From Rhodocyclaceae bacterium (lineage in GTDB: Bacteria > Pseudomonadota > Gammaproteobacteria > Burkholderiales > Rhodocyclaceae), in assembly GCA_025361105.1 (NCBI GenBank), contig JANYAW010000098.1, forward strand, positions 1 to 11,152: 11,152 nucleotides of DNA. Reading direction: 5' to 3'. Positions within the stretch are counted from its first letter, which is position 1. Each line of letters starts with the position of its first letter. Below are positions 1-7,245 of this stretch, piece by piece. A program made the translations under genes and the position numbers. The notes beneath the pieces were generated by a model. The model had not been told where the DNA came from. It was given only the letters and a program-made list of their open reading frames with translations, and did not search any database.

Positions 1-1
1 C

Positions 2-910
2 CTGCATAACTTCATGGCTTGGGACGGACCGATACTGACCGACTCGGGCGGATTTCAAGTTTTTTCGCTGGGCGAGTTGCGCAAAATATCTGAAGAAGGC
101 GTCAAGTTTTCCTCACCAATCAATGGCGACAAATTGTTCCTCACGCCAGAAGAGTCCATGCGCATTCAACATGTGCTGAATTCGGACATCGCGATGATTT
201 TTGATGAGTGCACGCCTTATCCAGCCGACGAAAAAACGGCTGCCGAGTCGATGCGCTTGAGCTTGCGTTGGGCGCGGCGTTCACGCGATGCGCATGATGG
301 TTTTCAGAATCCGAATGCACTGTTTGGCATCGTTCAAGGCGGTATGCATGAACATTTGCGCGATGAATCCTTGGCCGCGTTAAACGACATCGGCTTTGAC
401 GGATTTGCCATCGGCGGCCTTTCGGTTGGTGAACCGAAAGACGAATTCGCGCGCATCCTCGCTCACACTGCGCCGCAACTGCCGATGCACAAACCGCGTT
501 ATTTGATGGGCGTGGGCACGCCGGAAGATTTGGTCTTCGCGGTGGGGCAGGGCATCGATATGTTTGATTGCGTGATGCCGACACGCAACGCGCGCAACGG
601 CTGGTTATTCACGCGGCATGGCGATGTGAAAATCAAAAATGCCACTTATAAAAATGACACGCGTCCGCTCGACGAAACCTGCAGCTGCTACACCTGCAAA
701 AATTTCTCTCGCGCGTATTTGCATCATCTGCATCGCATCGGTGAGATTCTCGGTGCGCGTCTCAATACCATCCACAATTTGTTTTATTACCAAGTATTGA
801 TGCGCGAAATGCGCGAGGCGATAGCAGCCGGAAATTTTGCGCGTTTCGTGATTGAGTTCCATCGTGCACGAGCGCTATCGGCAAGCCCGGCAGACTCAAA
901 AATCGACTAA
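2..910 (+). CDS. tgt: Queuine tRNA-ribosyltransferase, 5'-truncated by window edge
   Basis: This is the C-terminal ~302 residues of tRNA-guanine transglycosylase, which swaps guanine at wobble position 34 of GUN-anticodon tRNAs (Tyr, His, Asn, Asp) for the queuine precursor preQ1. The reading frame is open from base 2, so the gene starts before the window; family members are about 370-390 residues, so roughly 70-80 are missing. Visible motifs are DSGGFQVFSL near the start (substrate pocket), GIVQGG and YLMGVGTPEDL in the middle, and DMFDCVMPTRNARNG carrying the catalytic Asp and the tRNA-binding loop. Near the C-terminus are the zinc ligands CSCYTC and a downstream His in YLHHL. All expected active-site elements in the visible part are intact. 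Its TAA stop overlaps the stop of the convergent trmL. Confidence 0.96.
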   Translation: MHNFMAWDGPILTDSGGFQVFSLGELRKISEEGVKFSSPINGDKLFLTPEESMRIQHVLNSDIAMIFDECTPYPADEKTAAESMRLSLRWARRSRDAHDGFQNPNALFGIVQGGMHEHLRDESLAALNDIGFDGFAIGGLSVGEPKDEFARILAHTAPQLPMHKPRYLMGVGTPEDLVFAVGQGIDMFDCVMPTRNARNGWLFTRHGDVKIKNATYKNDTRPLDETCSCYTCKNFSRAYLHHLHRIGEILGARLNTIHNLFYYQVLMREMREAIAAGNFARFVIEFHRARALSASPADSKID

Positions 911-1377
911 ATCGCGCCCGGAAATCCTATCTGTCGCCACGCTTCATAGACGACGACCGCGACCGCATTTGACAGATTCAAACTGCGATTTTTTGGCACA
1001 TCCATCATTGGTAAACGCAAGCGATTGCTCACATCGATGTCAGCTAATACGTCGCTGGGTAAACCACGTGTTTCACAACCAAAAATCATCGCGTCGCCGT
1101 CAGCCCAGTTGGTGCTGGTGACACGCCGTTGGCCTTTGGTCGTCAGTGCAAACCGTCGCGCGTCGCCCAAAGCTTCACGGCAAGCGACCCAGTTTGCATG
1201 TTGTTTGACGACGGCCAACTCAGCGTAATCCATTCCGGCGCGACGTAGCTGCGGTTCCGATAAATCAAAGCCCAACGGATGCACCAGATGCAGTGTGGCA
1301 CCAGTGTTGGCACACAGGCGAATGATGTTTCCGGTATTGGGGGGGATTTCCGGATTGATGAGAACGACATGAAACAT
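907..1377 (-). CDS. trmL: tRNA (cytidine/uridine(34)-2'-O)-methyltransferase TrmL
   Basis: A 156-residue SPOUT-class (trefoil-knot) methyltransferase that 2'-O-methylates the wobble nucleotide of tRNA-Leu isoacceptors in Escherichia coli; its length matches E. coli TrmL (about 157). The start MFHVVLINPE at 1377 was chosen because family homology begins there; the frame stays open to 1473 but that stretch overlaps comF and looks unrelated. Seen in order: INPEIPPNTGNIIRLC (residues ~7-22), LVHPLGFDL, IFGCETRGLP (SAM-binding knot region), and the C-terminal block RSLNLSNAVAVVVYEAWRQ that completes the knot. It lies 25 nt downstream of comF on the same strand, so it is probably co-transcribed. 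I see no strong Shine-Dalgarno sequence; translation may depend on comF. Confidence 0.94.
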   Translation of the reverse strand: MFHVVLINPEIPPNTGNIIRLCANTGATLHLVHPLGFDLSEPQLRRAGMDYAELAVVKQHANWVACREALGDARRFALTTKGQRRVTSTNWADGDAMIFGCETRGLPSDVLADIDVSNRLRLPMMDVPKNRSLNLSNAVAVVVYEAWRQIGFPGAI

Positions 1378-1402
1378 GGGGCGGCCCGAATAATGTTGGC
1401 GA

Positions 1403-2122
1403 TTAAGGTGTGGCGCGTGCAACGACAAAGTTCTCGACTCGCGCCGCGCCTTGCAATTTGAGTACACGCGCAAGCTCGTTCAACGTTGCGCCGGTGGTCA
1501 TCACGTCGTCAATCACCCAGACGGCTTTGCCGCTCAGGTCTGCATTGCACTCAAAGGCATTGCGGATATTCTTAGCACGCTCCTTCGGGGGCAGGCTGAC
1601 TTGCGGCACCGTGTCGCGGCTGCGGATAGCCATGGTGCGGGTGATTTTCATTTGCAAGTGGGCGGCTAATGGGCGAGCCAGTTCAATTGATTGATTGAAA
1701 CCACGAAACGCCAAACGCGCTGACGCCAGCGGCACAGGAATGATCAAGTCCGGTCGTGCCTCCTGCGTCAATGAAATCAAGGCTTGGGCGAGGAAGTTAA
1801 CGCTGGCAAGGCGGCGCTGGTATTTGAGCGATTGAATCAATTCATTGAGCGGGAAGGCATACACAAACGCGGCGTGGGTGGCATCAAAAGCCGGTGGAGT
1901 ATTGAGACAAGCACCGCAGGTGTCGCCCAGTGGCGTTGGCAGCGCGCACACGCCGCAGTGGTGGTCTGGCAGTCTTGGTAGCGACGCTACACAGTCGGTG
2001 CAGAGGAATTCATTGTCGCTCGCGGCATCGCACAAGAAGCAATCGCGCGGCAAGACAATAGATGCTAACTGCGCTGAAATTGCCGCTGCACGTGCGCCGA
2101 ATTTCGCCGTCAAAATTGACAA
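1403..2122 (-). CDS. comF: ComF family protein (zinc-finger/phosphoribosyltransferase-like)
   Basis: A 239-residue protein of the ComF/GntX family, linked to DNA uptake in naturally competent bacteria; its exact biochemical role is unsettled. The N-terminus carries two Cys-pair clusters typical of the family's zinc ribbon: C28/C31/C41/C44 and C56/C59/C69/C72. The C-terminal half is a phosphoribosyltransferase fold with the PRPP-binding loop VIDDVMTTGAT at about 203-213. I place the start at a TTG (2122), because an AAGGAG Shine-Dalgarno (complement of 2129-2134) sits 6 nt upstream; the frame is open to 2194 but has no better signal. It diverges from bioB with 56 nt between start codons. Presence of ComF alone does not show that the organism is competent. 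Confidence 0.9.
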   Translation of the reverse strand: MSILTAKFGARAAAISAQLASIVLPRDCFLCDAASDNEFLCTDCVASLPRLPDHHCGVCALPTPLGDTCGACLNTPPAFDATHAAFVYAFPLNELIQSLKYQRRLASVNFLAQALISLTQEARPDLIIPVPLASARLAFRGFNQSIELARPLAAHLQMKITRTMAIRSRDTVPQVSLPPKERAKNIRNAFECNADLSGKAVWVIDDVMTTGATLNELARVLKLQGAARVENFVVARATP

Positions 2123-2166
2123 GTAGTGCTCCTTCCACCAAGATGCAAGCCTTCTTTCGCATTGTA
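2116..2166. promoter_or_regulatory. Candidate divergent promoters for comF and bioB
   Basis: On the + strand a perfect TTGACA (2116-2121) is followed after 17 nt by a poor -10, CAAGAT (2139-2144), which would start bioB transcription about 28 nt before its ATG. On the - strand a good -10, TACAAT (complement of 2161-2166), lies about 40 nt upstream of the comF start, but its -35 region is poor. The + strand -35 falls over the first codons of comF. Neither promoter is complete, so both are tentative. I see no recognisable biotin-repressor operator. Confidence 0.3.
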
Positions 2167-2178
2167 TCGAGCGCTGAC

Positions 2179-3195
2179 ATGAACGTCGCCACATCTAGTA
2201 CGCCCATCAATATTTCTGGCCTGAGCAAAATTCCCAAGATGAATTTCGCAAAGACCGATGAAGCTCCAAAGCGTTGGAGCATTGCGGCGCTAAATGCGTT
2301 ATTCGAATTGCCATTTGCCGATTTGATGTTCCGCGCGCAAGAAGTGCATCGCGCACATCACCCGGCTAATAAGGTTCAGCTGTCGACCTTGCTGTCGATC
2401 AAAACCGGTGGTTGTCCGGAGGATTGTGGTTATTGTTCACAATCGGCCCGACATGGCGAGGCCGAGCGCGAATCTTTACTTGATTTGGATGAGGTCATCG
2501 CCGCTGCGCAAGCCGCGAAAGGCAGCGGTGCCTCGCGTTTTTGCATGGGCGCAGCATGGCGTGGGCCAAAGGAAAAAGACATCGACAACGTCGCCGCGAT
2601 GATTAGTGCGGTGAAAGCTTTGGGTCTTGAAACCTGCGTGACTTTGGGCATGCTCAAAGACGGCCAGGCCGCACGACTCAAAGACGCAGGCTTGGATTAT
2701 TACAACCACAATCTTGATACCGCGCCAGAGTTTTATGGACAAGTCATCACCACCCATTCGCAACAAGATCGCTTCGACACCTTAGGCAAAGTGCGCGAGG
2801 CGGGCATCAAAGTTTGTTGCGGCGGAATCGTTGGTATGGGCGAGACGCGCGCGGCGCGTGTGTCGTTGTTGGCCGAGCTTGCCAACATGGAAACACCACC
2901 CGAATCCGTGCCTATCAATAACCTGATCCCAATGCCCGGCACGCCGCTAGCTGATGCGCCGCCAATCGACCCGTTTGAATTCGTGCGCATGATCGCGGTG
3001 GCGCGCATTAGCATGCCCGAGTCTATGGTTCGCTTATCTGCCGGGCGAACCGAGATGAATGACGAATTGCAGTCCTTGTGTTTTCTGGCAGGTGCGAATT
3101 CGATTTTCTACGGCGACAAATTGCTCACTGGCGATAACCCGGAAGCGATGCGCGATACGCAATTATTTGGACGTTTGGGAATTCAGCCGGCTTGA
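2179..3195 (+). CDS. bioB: Biotin synthase
   Basis: A 338-residue radical-SAM enzyme that inserts sulfur into dethiobiotin to make biotin, the last step of the pathway. The radical [4Fe-4S] motif CPEDCGYC gives ligands C79, C83 and C86. The auxiliary [2Fe-2S] cluster that supplies the sulfur should be held by C122, C153, C213 and R285 (in VRLSAGR); all four are present, at positions that line up with E. coli C97, C128, C188 and R260. The YNHNLDT motif (residues ~175-181) and the C-terminal GANSIFYGDKLLT are also typical. I chose the ATG at 2179, although no strong Shine-Dalgarno is visible; an internal ATG at 2239 is an alternative, and homology is firm from about residue 31 (KRWS). The stop overlaps the TTG start of bioC. 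Confidence 0.96.
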   Translation: MNVATSSTPINISGLSKIPKMNFAKTDEAPKRWSIAALNALFELPFADLMFRAQEVHRAHHPANKVQLSTLLSIKTGGCPEDCGYCSQSARHGEAERESLLDLDEVIAAAQAAKGSGASRFCMGAAWRGPKEKDIDNVAAMISAVKALGLETCVTLGMLKDGQAARLKDAGLDYYNHNLDTAPEFYGQVITTHSQQDRFDTLGKVREAGIKVCCGGIVGMGETRAARVSLLAELANMETPPESVPINNLIPMPGTPLADAPPIDPFEFVRMIAVARISMPESMVRLSAGRTEMNDELQSLCFLAGANSIFYGDKLLTGDNPEAMRDTQLFGRLGIQPA

Positions 3196-4046
3196 ACAAT
3201 TTGCGCAGTGCGTTTGGCAAAGCCGCCGTGTCCTATGACGAGGCGGCAGTGCTGGCGCGAGAAACCGGGGCGCGCATGGACGAGCGTCTGAGTCTCACCA
3301 AGATACAACCCAAACGCATTGCCGATATTGGCTGCGCCACCGGCGATGGCGTGCGCGCACTACAACGTCGATATCCGGCGGCGCAAGCGATTGCGATTGA
3401 TTATGCGATGCAGATGTTGCATGGCGTCCGCGCAAGGAGTGGACGTATCGCGCGTCTGACCCGCAAAGCACCGCAGTTGGTCAACGCCGATGCCAGTGCG
3501 CTTCCGTTGGCAACTCACTCCGTCGGTTTGGCGTGGTCAAATTTGATGCTGCATTGGTTCGACGATCCCTTGCCTGCGTTGCGAGACATGTATCGTGTGC
3601 TGGAAGTTGGTGGATTGGTGATGTTTACTGCTTTTGGGCCGGATACCTTAAAGGAGCTTCGCGCAGCCTCGGTTTCGCCAGTTGGTGCTGGCGATACGCC
3701 GTCGACACCAAGAAACTTTATAGACATGCACGACCTAGGCGACATGCTGATGGCCGCAGGTTTTGCGGATCCGGTGATGGATATGGAAATGATCAGCATG
3801 ACCTATTCACATCCGCGAAAATTTCTCGCTGACCAGCGCCACCTGGGTGTTCGCAATGCTTTGTTGGGCCAGCAAAGCTGGCAAACGTGGCGGAAAATAT
3901 TTGCGAATTGGCCGCAGAACGTAGAAGGACGTTTCCCCATGAGCTTTGAAATTATCTACGGTCACGCCTGGAAACCCGCGCCGCGCGCCAAAACCACGGA
4001 TCACGCAGTGATGCATTTTCATCGGCGCGAGACAATGAAAATCTAA
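3192..4046 (+). CDS. bioC: Malonyl-ACP O-methyltransferase (BioC-type)
   Basis: A 284-residue class I SAM-dependent methyltransferase matching BioC, which methylates the free carboxyl of malonyl-ACP so that the fatty-acid machinery can build pimeloyl-ACP for biotin. Motif I is ADIGCATGDG (residues ~44-53), followed by AIDYA and NADASALPL, and SNLMLHWFDDP as in BioC. The N-terminus (RSAFGKAAVSYDEAA) also matches the BioC start pattern. It begins with TTG, inside the TTGA overlap with the bioB stop, so translational coupling to bioB is likely. The C-terminal insert with DQRHLGVRNALLG is typical of the betaproteobacterial form. Membership of the biotin pathway is supported by the neighbour bioB; other pathway genes are not in this window. 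Confidence 0.88.
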   Translation: MNNLRSAFGKAAVSYDEAAVLARETGARMDERLSLTKIQPKRIADIGCATGDGVRALQRRYPAAQAIAIDYAMQMLHGVRARSGRIARLTRKAPQLVNADASALPLATHSVGLAWSNLMLHWFDDPLPALRDMYRVLEVGGLVMFTAFGPDTLKELRAASVSPVGAGDTPSTPRNFIDMHDLGDMLMAAGFADPVMDMEMISMTYSHPRKFLADQRHLGVRNALLGQQSWQTWRKIFANWPQNVEGRFPMSFEIIYGHAWKPAPRAKTTDHAVMHFHRRETMKI

Positions 4047-5147
4047 ATGGAAATCACCATCCACACACAGGTTTTGAGCAGCGCCGTGGGTATCGGCTTT
4101 GTGGTCGGCGCGGTATCGAGCAAGACTAATTTTTGTACGCTAGGCGCGGTGTCTGATTGGGTGAACATGGGTGATGCAGCCAGAATGTGCGCGTGGCTAC
4201 TAGCTATTGCCGTAGCGATTATTGGCGTCACAATCTTCGATGTTTCGGGGCTGGCGGCGATTGGCACAAACACCTTCCCATCCTACCAAACCGCCAGTTT
4301 CGCTTGGTTGCGGTATTTGCTTGGTGGTTTGATGTTTGGTGTCGGGATGACGCTGGCCTCCGGCTGTGGCAACAAGACCTTGATCCGTATTGGCAGCGGG
4401 AACCTCAAGTCATTGCTTGTGTTGATTGTTGCGTCGCTGTCTGCCTACGCGATGCTGTGGACTGATTTTTATGGTGTGGTGTTCAATCCGTGGGTTGCCG
4501 CAACCAGCCTTGATCTCACACAGCACGGCTTCCAAAGCCAATCGCTCGCTGAACTACTCGGGCTTTCGCGTGCAGTGACGGGCGGCCTGCTGGGTATGGC
4601 TTTGGTAGTTTTGGTGTTTGCGGCCAAAGATTTTCGTCAAAGCAAAGACGCAATGTTCGGCGGATTGATTATGGGACTTGCCGTTACTGCGGGCTGGTAT
4701 GTGACCGGTGGAACGATGGGTGTTCAATGGAAGGAGTTCGCCGATTTTGCCGAAATGCGGCCATTACGCGTCGACACGCAATCACTGACTTTCGTCAGCC
4801 CAATGGGCGACTTAGTTCATTATTTGATCAGTCCACGGGATGTTTCTCTGCTCAATTTCGGCATCATGACCATGTTGGGCGTAGTGCTTGGTGCATTTTC
4901 TTATAGCGCTTGGAATCGACAATTGCGCTGGGAATCGTTCGCCAGCGTCAAAGATTTCGCCAATCATGTCATCGGCGCCGTGTTGATGGGGATAGGTGGC
5001 GTGCTGGCAATGGGTTGCACCATTGGCCAAGGTGTCACCGGCGTATCAACGTTGGCAATAGGGTCGATTCTGGCGCTGTTGTCCATGATCGCAGGAGCCT
5101 TTGGCACCATGAAATACCTGTATTGGCGAATTTTGCACGAAGCTTGA
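4047..5147 (+). CDS. YeeE/YedE family membrane protein, putative sulfur-compound transporter
   Basis: A 366-residue, very hydrophobic inner-membrane protein with about nine predicted membrane segments (roughly 9-24, 47-66, 86-104, 121-139, 176-193, 203-222, 268-288, 305-323, 334-352). It has the internally repeated, glycine-rich pattern of the YeeE/YedE family, whose characterised member TsuA imports thiosulfate. The conserved pore cysteines are visible: C30 in KTNFCTLGAVSD, C107 in ASGCGNKTLIRIGSGNLKSL, and C324 in AMGCTIGQGVTG. The ATG follows the bioC TAA with no spacer, so it is almost certainly in the same transcript. No small TusA-like partner gene follows. The substrate in this organism is unknown; thiosulfate or a related sulfur compound is an inference from family and from the adjoining sulfur-using bioB. 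Confidence 0.88.
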   Translation: MEITIHTQVLSSAVGIGFVVGAVSSKTNFCTLGAVSDWVNMGDAARMCAWLLAIAVAIIGVTIFDVSGLAAIGTNTFPSYQTASFAWLRYLLGGLMFGVGMTLASGCGNKTLIRIGSGNLKSLLVLIVASLSAYAMLWTDFYGVVFNPWVAATSLDLTQHGFQSQSLAELLGLSRAVTGGLLGMALVVLVFAAKDFRQSKDAMFGGLIMGLAVTAGWYVTGGTMGVQWKEFADFAEMRPLRVDTQSLTFVSPMGDLVHYLISPRDVSLLNFGIMTMLGVVLGAFSYSAWNRQLRWESFASVKDFANHVIGAVLMGIGGVLAMGCTIGQGVTGVSTLAIGSILALLSMIAGAFGTMKYLYWRILHEA

Positions 5148-5170
5148 CCATCTAAAATCACCAAAGTCGT

Positions 5171-5200
5171 TTGACAGCGACTGCATTGCTTGGATAGAAT
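5171..5200 (+). promoter_or_regulatory. Sigma70 promoter of the rplM-rpsI operon
   Basis: A perfect -35 TTGACA (5171-5176) is followed after 18 nt by the -10 TAGAAT (5195-5200), giving a likely transcript start near 5207 and an 83-nt leader before rplM. In E. coli, L13 represses its own operon through the leader; the leader here could play that part but I could not pick out a convincing structure. Confidence 0.75.
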
Positions 5201-5289
5201 GCTCGGCTTTCCGCCAAAAAGTGCCCCGTTTTCAGGTGCATGCGCGCTGTGCTGGCATCGAGACTGTACCGTTAAGGAACATTGCAAGA

Positions 5290-5718
5290 ATGAAAACATT
5301 TTCCGCAAAATCGCATGAAGTGACGCACGACTGGTTTGTCGTCGACGCAACCGACAAAGTCTTGGGTCGTTTGGCCGCTGACATCGCCTCGCGTCTGCGT
5401 GGCAAACACAAGGCGATTTACACCCCTCACGTGGATACTGGCGATTTTATCGTCGTCGTCAACGTCGAAAAATTGCGTGTAACTGGCAACAAAGGGCTGG
5501 ACAAAAAATATTACAGCCACACCGGTTATCCAGGCGGCATCAACGAAACCAACTTTGACAAATTGCAAGCGCGCTTCCCAGGCCGCATTTTGGAAAAAGC
5601 TGTCAAAGGCATGTTGCCCAAAGGCCCGTTGGGCTATGCAATGATCAAAAAAATGAAGTGCTACGCCGGCAACGACCATCCACATAGTGCCCAGCAGCCA
5701 AAGCCGCTGGCCATCTAA
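5290..5718 (+). CDS. rplM: 50S ribosomal protein L13
   Basis: A 142-residue protein, the same length as E. coli L13, an early-assembly protein of the large ribosomal subunit. Recognised by MKTFSAK at the start, DATDKVLGRLAADIASRLRG (residues ~20-39), the KYYSHTGYPGG block, and the C-terminal LPKGPLGYAMIKKMKCYAG. The ATG at 5290 is chosen because it gives the standard N-terminus; an AAGGA (5274-5278) lies 11 nt upstream, slightly far. An upstream in-frame start at 5221 would add 23 non-homologous residues. It is the first gene of the classical L13-S9 operon, 21 nt ahead of rpsI. Confidence 0.97.
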   Translation: MKTFSAKSHEVTHDWFVVDATDKVLGRLAADIASRLRGKHKAIYTPHVDTGDFIVVVNVEKLRVTGNKGLDKKYYSHTGYPGGINETNFDKLQARFPGRILEKAVKGMLPKGPLGYAMIKKMKCYAGNDHPHSAQQPKPLAI

Positions 5719-5739
5719 ACAAGTTACTTAGGAGTTTTC

Positions 5740-6132
5740 ATGTCTGTAACTCAATACTACGGAACAGGCCGTCGCAAAACTGCGATTGCGCGTGTTTTTC
5801 TGCGTGCCGGAAGCGGCAAAATCATCGTCAATGAAAAGCCGGTTGATGACTTTTTCTCGCGTGAAACAGGCCGCATGGTGGTTCGCCAGCCGCTTGAGCT
5901 GACACAGCACACGGGCACTTTTGACATCATGGTCAATGTAATTGGTGGCGGCGAATCCGGCCAAGCCGGTGCCGTACGTCACGGTATTACTCGCGCACTT
6001 ATTCAGTATGATGCAACCTTGAAACCAGCGTTGTCGAATGCGGGATTTGTGACCCGCGATGCACGCGAAGTTGAGCGCAAAAAAGTTGGCCTTCGCAAGG
6101 CGCGCCGCAGAAAGCAGTTCTCGAAGCGCTAA
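5740..6132 (+). CDS. rpsI: 30S ribosomal protein S9
   Basis: A 130-residue small-subunit protein whose C-terminal tail reaches the P-site tRNA. The N-terminal YYGTGRRKTAIARVFLRAGSG (about residues 6-26), the central GGGESGQAGAVRHGITRAL and the basic tail ending QFSKR are all diagnostic. The tail is intact, including the terminal Lys-Arg that contacts tRNA. A clear AGGAG (5730-5734) sits 5 nt before the ATG. Paired with rplM in one operon and followed by a strong terminator. Confidence 0.97.
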   Translation: MSVTQYYGTGRRKTAIARVFLRAGSGKIIVNEKPVDDFFSRETGRMVVRQPLELTQHTGTFDIMVNVIGGGESGQAGAVRHGITRALIQYDATLKPALSNAGFVTRDAREVERKKVGLRKARRRKQFSKR

Positions 6133-6144
6133 GCTTCCCGAACG

Positions 6145-6173
6145 AAAAAAGGCCGCCTTCGGGCGGCTTTTTT
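6145..6173 (+). terminator. Intrinsic terminator after rpsI
   Basis: A GCCGCC/GGCGGC stem (6152-6157 with 6162-6167) with a TTCG tetraloop is followed by six T residues (6168-6173). An A-tract (6145-6150) precedes the stem, so the stem can lengthen and the structure could also work on the opposite strand. It separates the ribosomal-protein operon from argC. Confidence 0.93.
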
Positions 6174-6216
6174 GTCTCAATCGATATTAAGCCGATGGGG
6201 AAGGGGTTACAAAAAG

Positions 6217-7245
6217 ATGATTAAAGTAGGCATCGTTGGTGGCACCGGCTATACCGGTGTCGAACTACTACGCTTGCTGGCGCAACATCCCGAGGTTGAA
6301 ATCGCTGTGATTACTTCGCGTGGTGAGACCGGCACTAATGTCGCCGATATGTTCCCCAGTCTGCGCGGCGCAATCGACCTCAAGTTTTGCAAGCCCGACG
6401 CAGCGGCGCTAGAAACCTGTGATTTGGTTTTCTTCGCCACACCGAATGGGATTGCAATGACTCAGGCAGCGCAATTGCTCGCTGCTGGTGTACGCATTAT
6501 CGATTTGGCAGCCGATTTTCGACTCCGCGATGTGCAAGTTTGGGAGAAATGGTATGGCATGCCGCATGCTGCACCCGAACTACTTGCTGAGGCAGTTTAT
6601 GGTCTACCCGAAGTCAATCGCAATGCGATTCGATCTGCCAGATTGGTGGCCAATCCCGGATGCTTTCCGACGGCGACGCAACTAGGGCTACTGCCACTGG
6701 TCGAGTCCGGCTGCGTAGACCTCGATCACCTTATTGCAGACACCAAATCCGGTGTATCTGGTGCTGGTCGCAAAGTTGAAACGCATATTTTGTTTAGTGA
6801 GGCGGCTGACAACTTCAAAGCTTATGGCGTTGCTGGTCATCGTCATCTTCCAGAAATTCGGCAAGGTCTCGCCGAAGCTGCAAAGCGCAATGTTGGGCTG
6901 ACTTTTGTGCCGCATCTGACACCGATGATTCGCGGAATCCACGCAACGATTTATGCGCGCATTACGCGCGAGGATGATTTTCAAGCGATGTTTGAAAATC
7001 GCTATCGGGATGAGCCATTTGTCGATGTGATGCCACCTAATTCGCATCCAGAAACACGTTCGGTTCGGGCAGCAAATATGTGCAGAATTGCAGTCCATCG
7101 TCCTCAACAGGGCGGTATGTTGGTTGTGCTTGCGGTGATTGACAATCTCGTCAAGGGAGCCGCAGGGCAGGCGATTCAAAATATGAACATCATGTTCGGT
7201 GTTGAAGAATGTTCTGGTCTGACCCAACTTCCCGTTTCGCCCTAA
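6217..7245 (+). CDS. argC: N-acetyl-gamma-glutamyl-phosphate reductase
   Basis: A 342-residue enzyme of arginine synthesis that reduces N-acetylglutamyl phosphate to the semialdehyde with NADPH. The dinucleotide-binding glycine motif GGTGYTG is at residues 8-14. The catalytic cysteine is C149 in NPGCFPT, and the conserved GHRHLPEI (residues ~207-214) supplies the active-site His. Length and motif order fit the long-chain ArgC type found in betaproteobacteria. I chose ATG 6217; the frame opens at 6172 but that would start inside the rpsI terminator. AAGGGG (6201-6206) lies 10 nt upstream. No clear promoter is visible between the terminator and the start. The 3' end overlaps the next gene by 37 nt. 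Confidence 0.96.
   Translation: MIKVGIVGGTGYTGVELLRLLAQHPEVEIAVITSRGETGTNVADMFPSLRGAIDLKFCKPDAAALETCDLVFFATPNGIAMTQAAQLLAAGVRIIDLAADFRLRDVQVWEKWYGMPHAAPELLAEAVYGLPEVNRNAIRSARLVANPGCFPTATQLGLLPLVESGCVDLDHLIADTKSGVSGAGRKVETHILFSEAADNFKAYGVAGHRHLPEIRQGLAEAAKRNVGLTFVPHLTPMIRGIHATIYARITREDDFQAMFENRYRDEPFVDVMPPNSHPETRSVRAANMCRIAVHRPQQGGMLVVLAVIDNLVKGAAGQAIQNMNIMFGVEECSGLTQLPVSP

Noticed and set aside
141..584. A 147-codon open frame antisense to tgt
   Set aside because: It is rich in Arg, Cys and Ser with no domain pattern and covers conserved tgt coding sequence.
1378..1473. A longer trmL starting at 1473
   Set aside because: The added 32 residues overlap comF and lie before the conserved family start MFHVVLINPE.
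2062..2178. A longer bioB starting at 2062
   Set aside because: The added 39 residues are antisense to the comF start and unlike biotin synthase N-termini.
5272..5685. A 137-codon open frame antisense to rplM
   Set aside because: It mirrors the conserved L13 gene and has no ribosome-binding site or protein family features.
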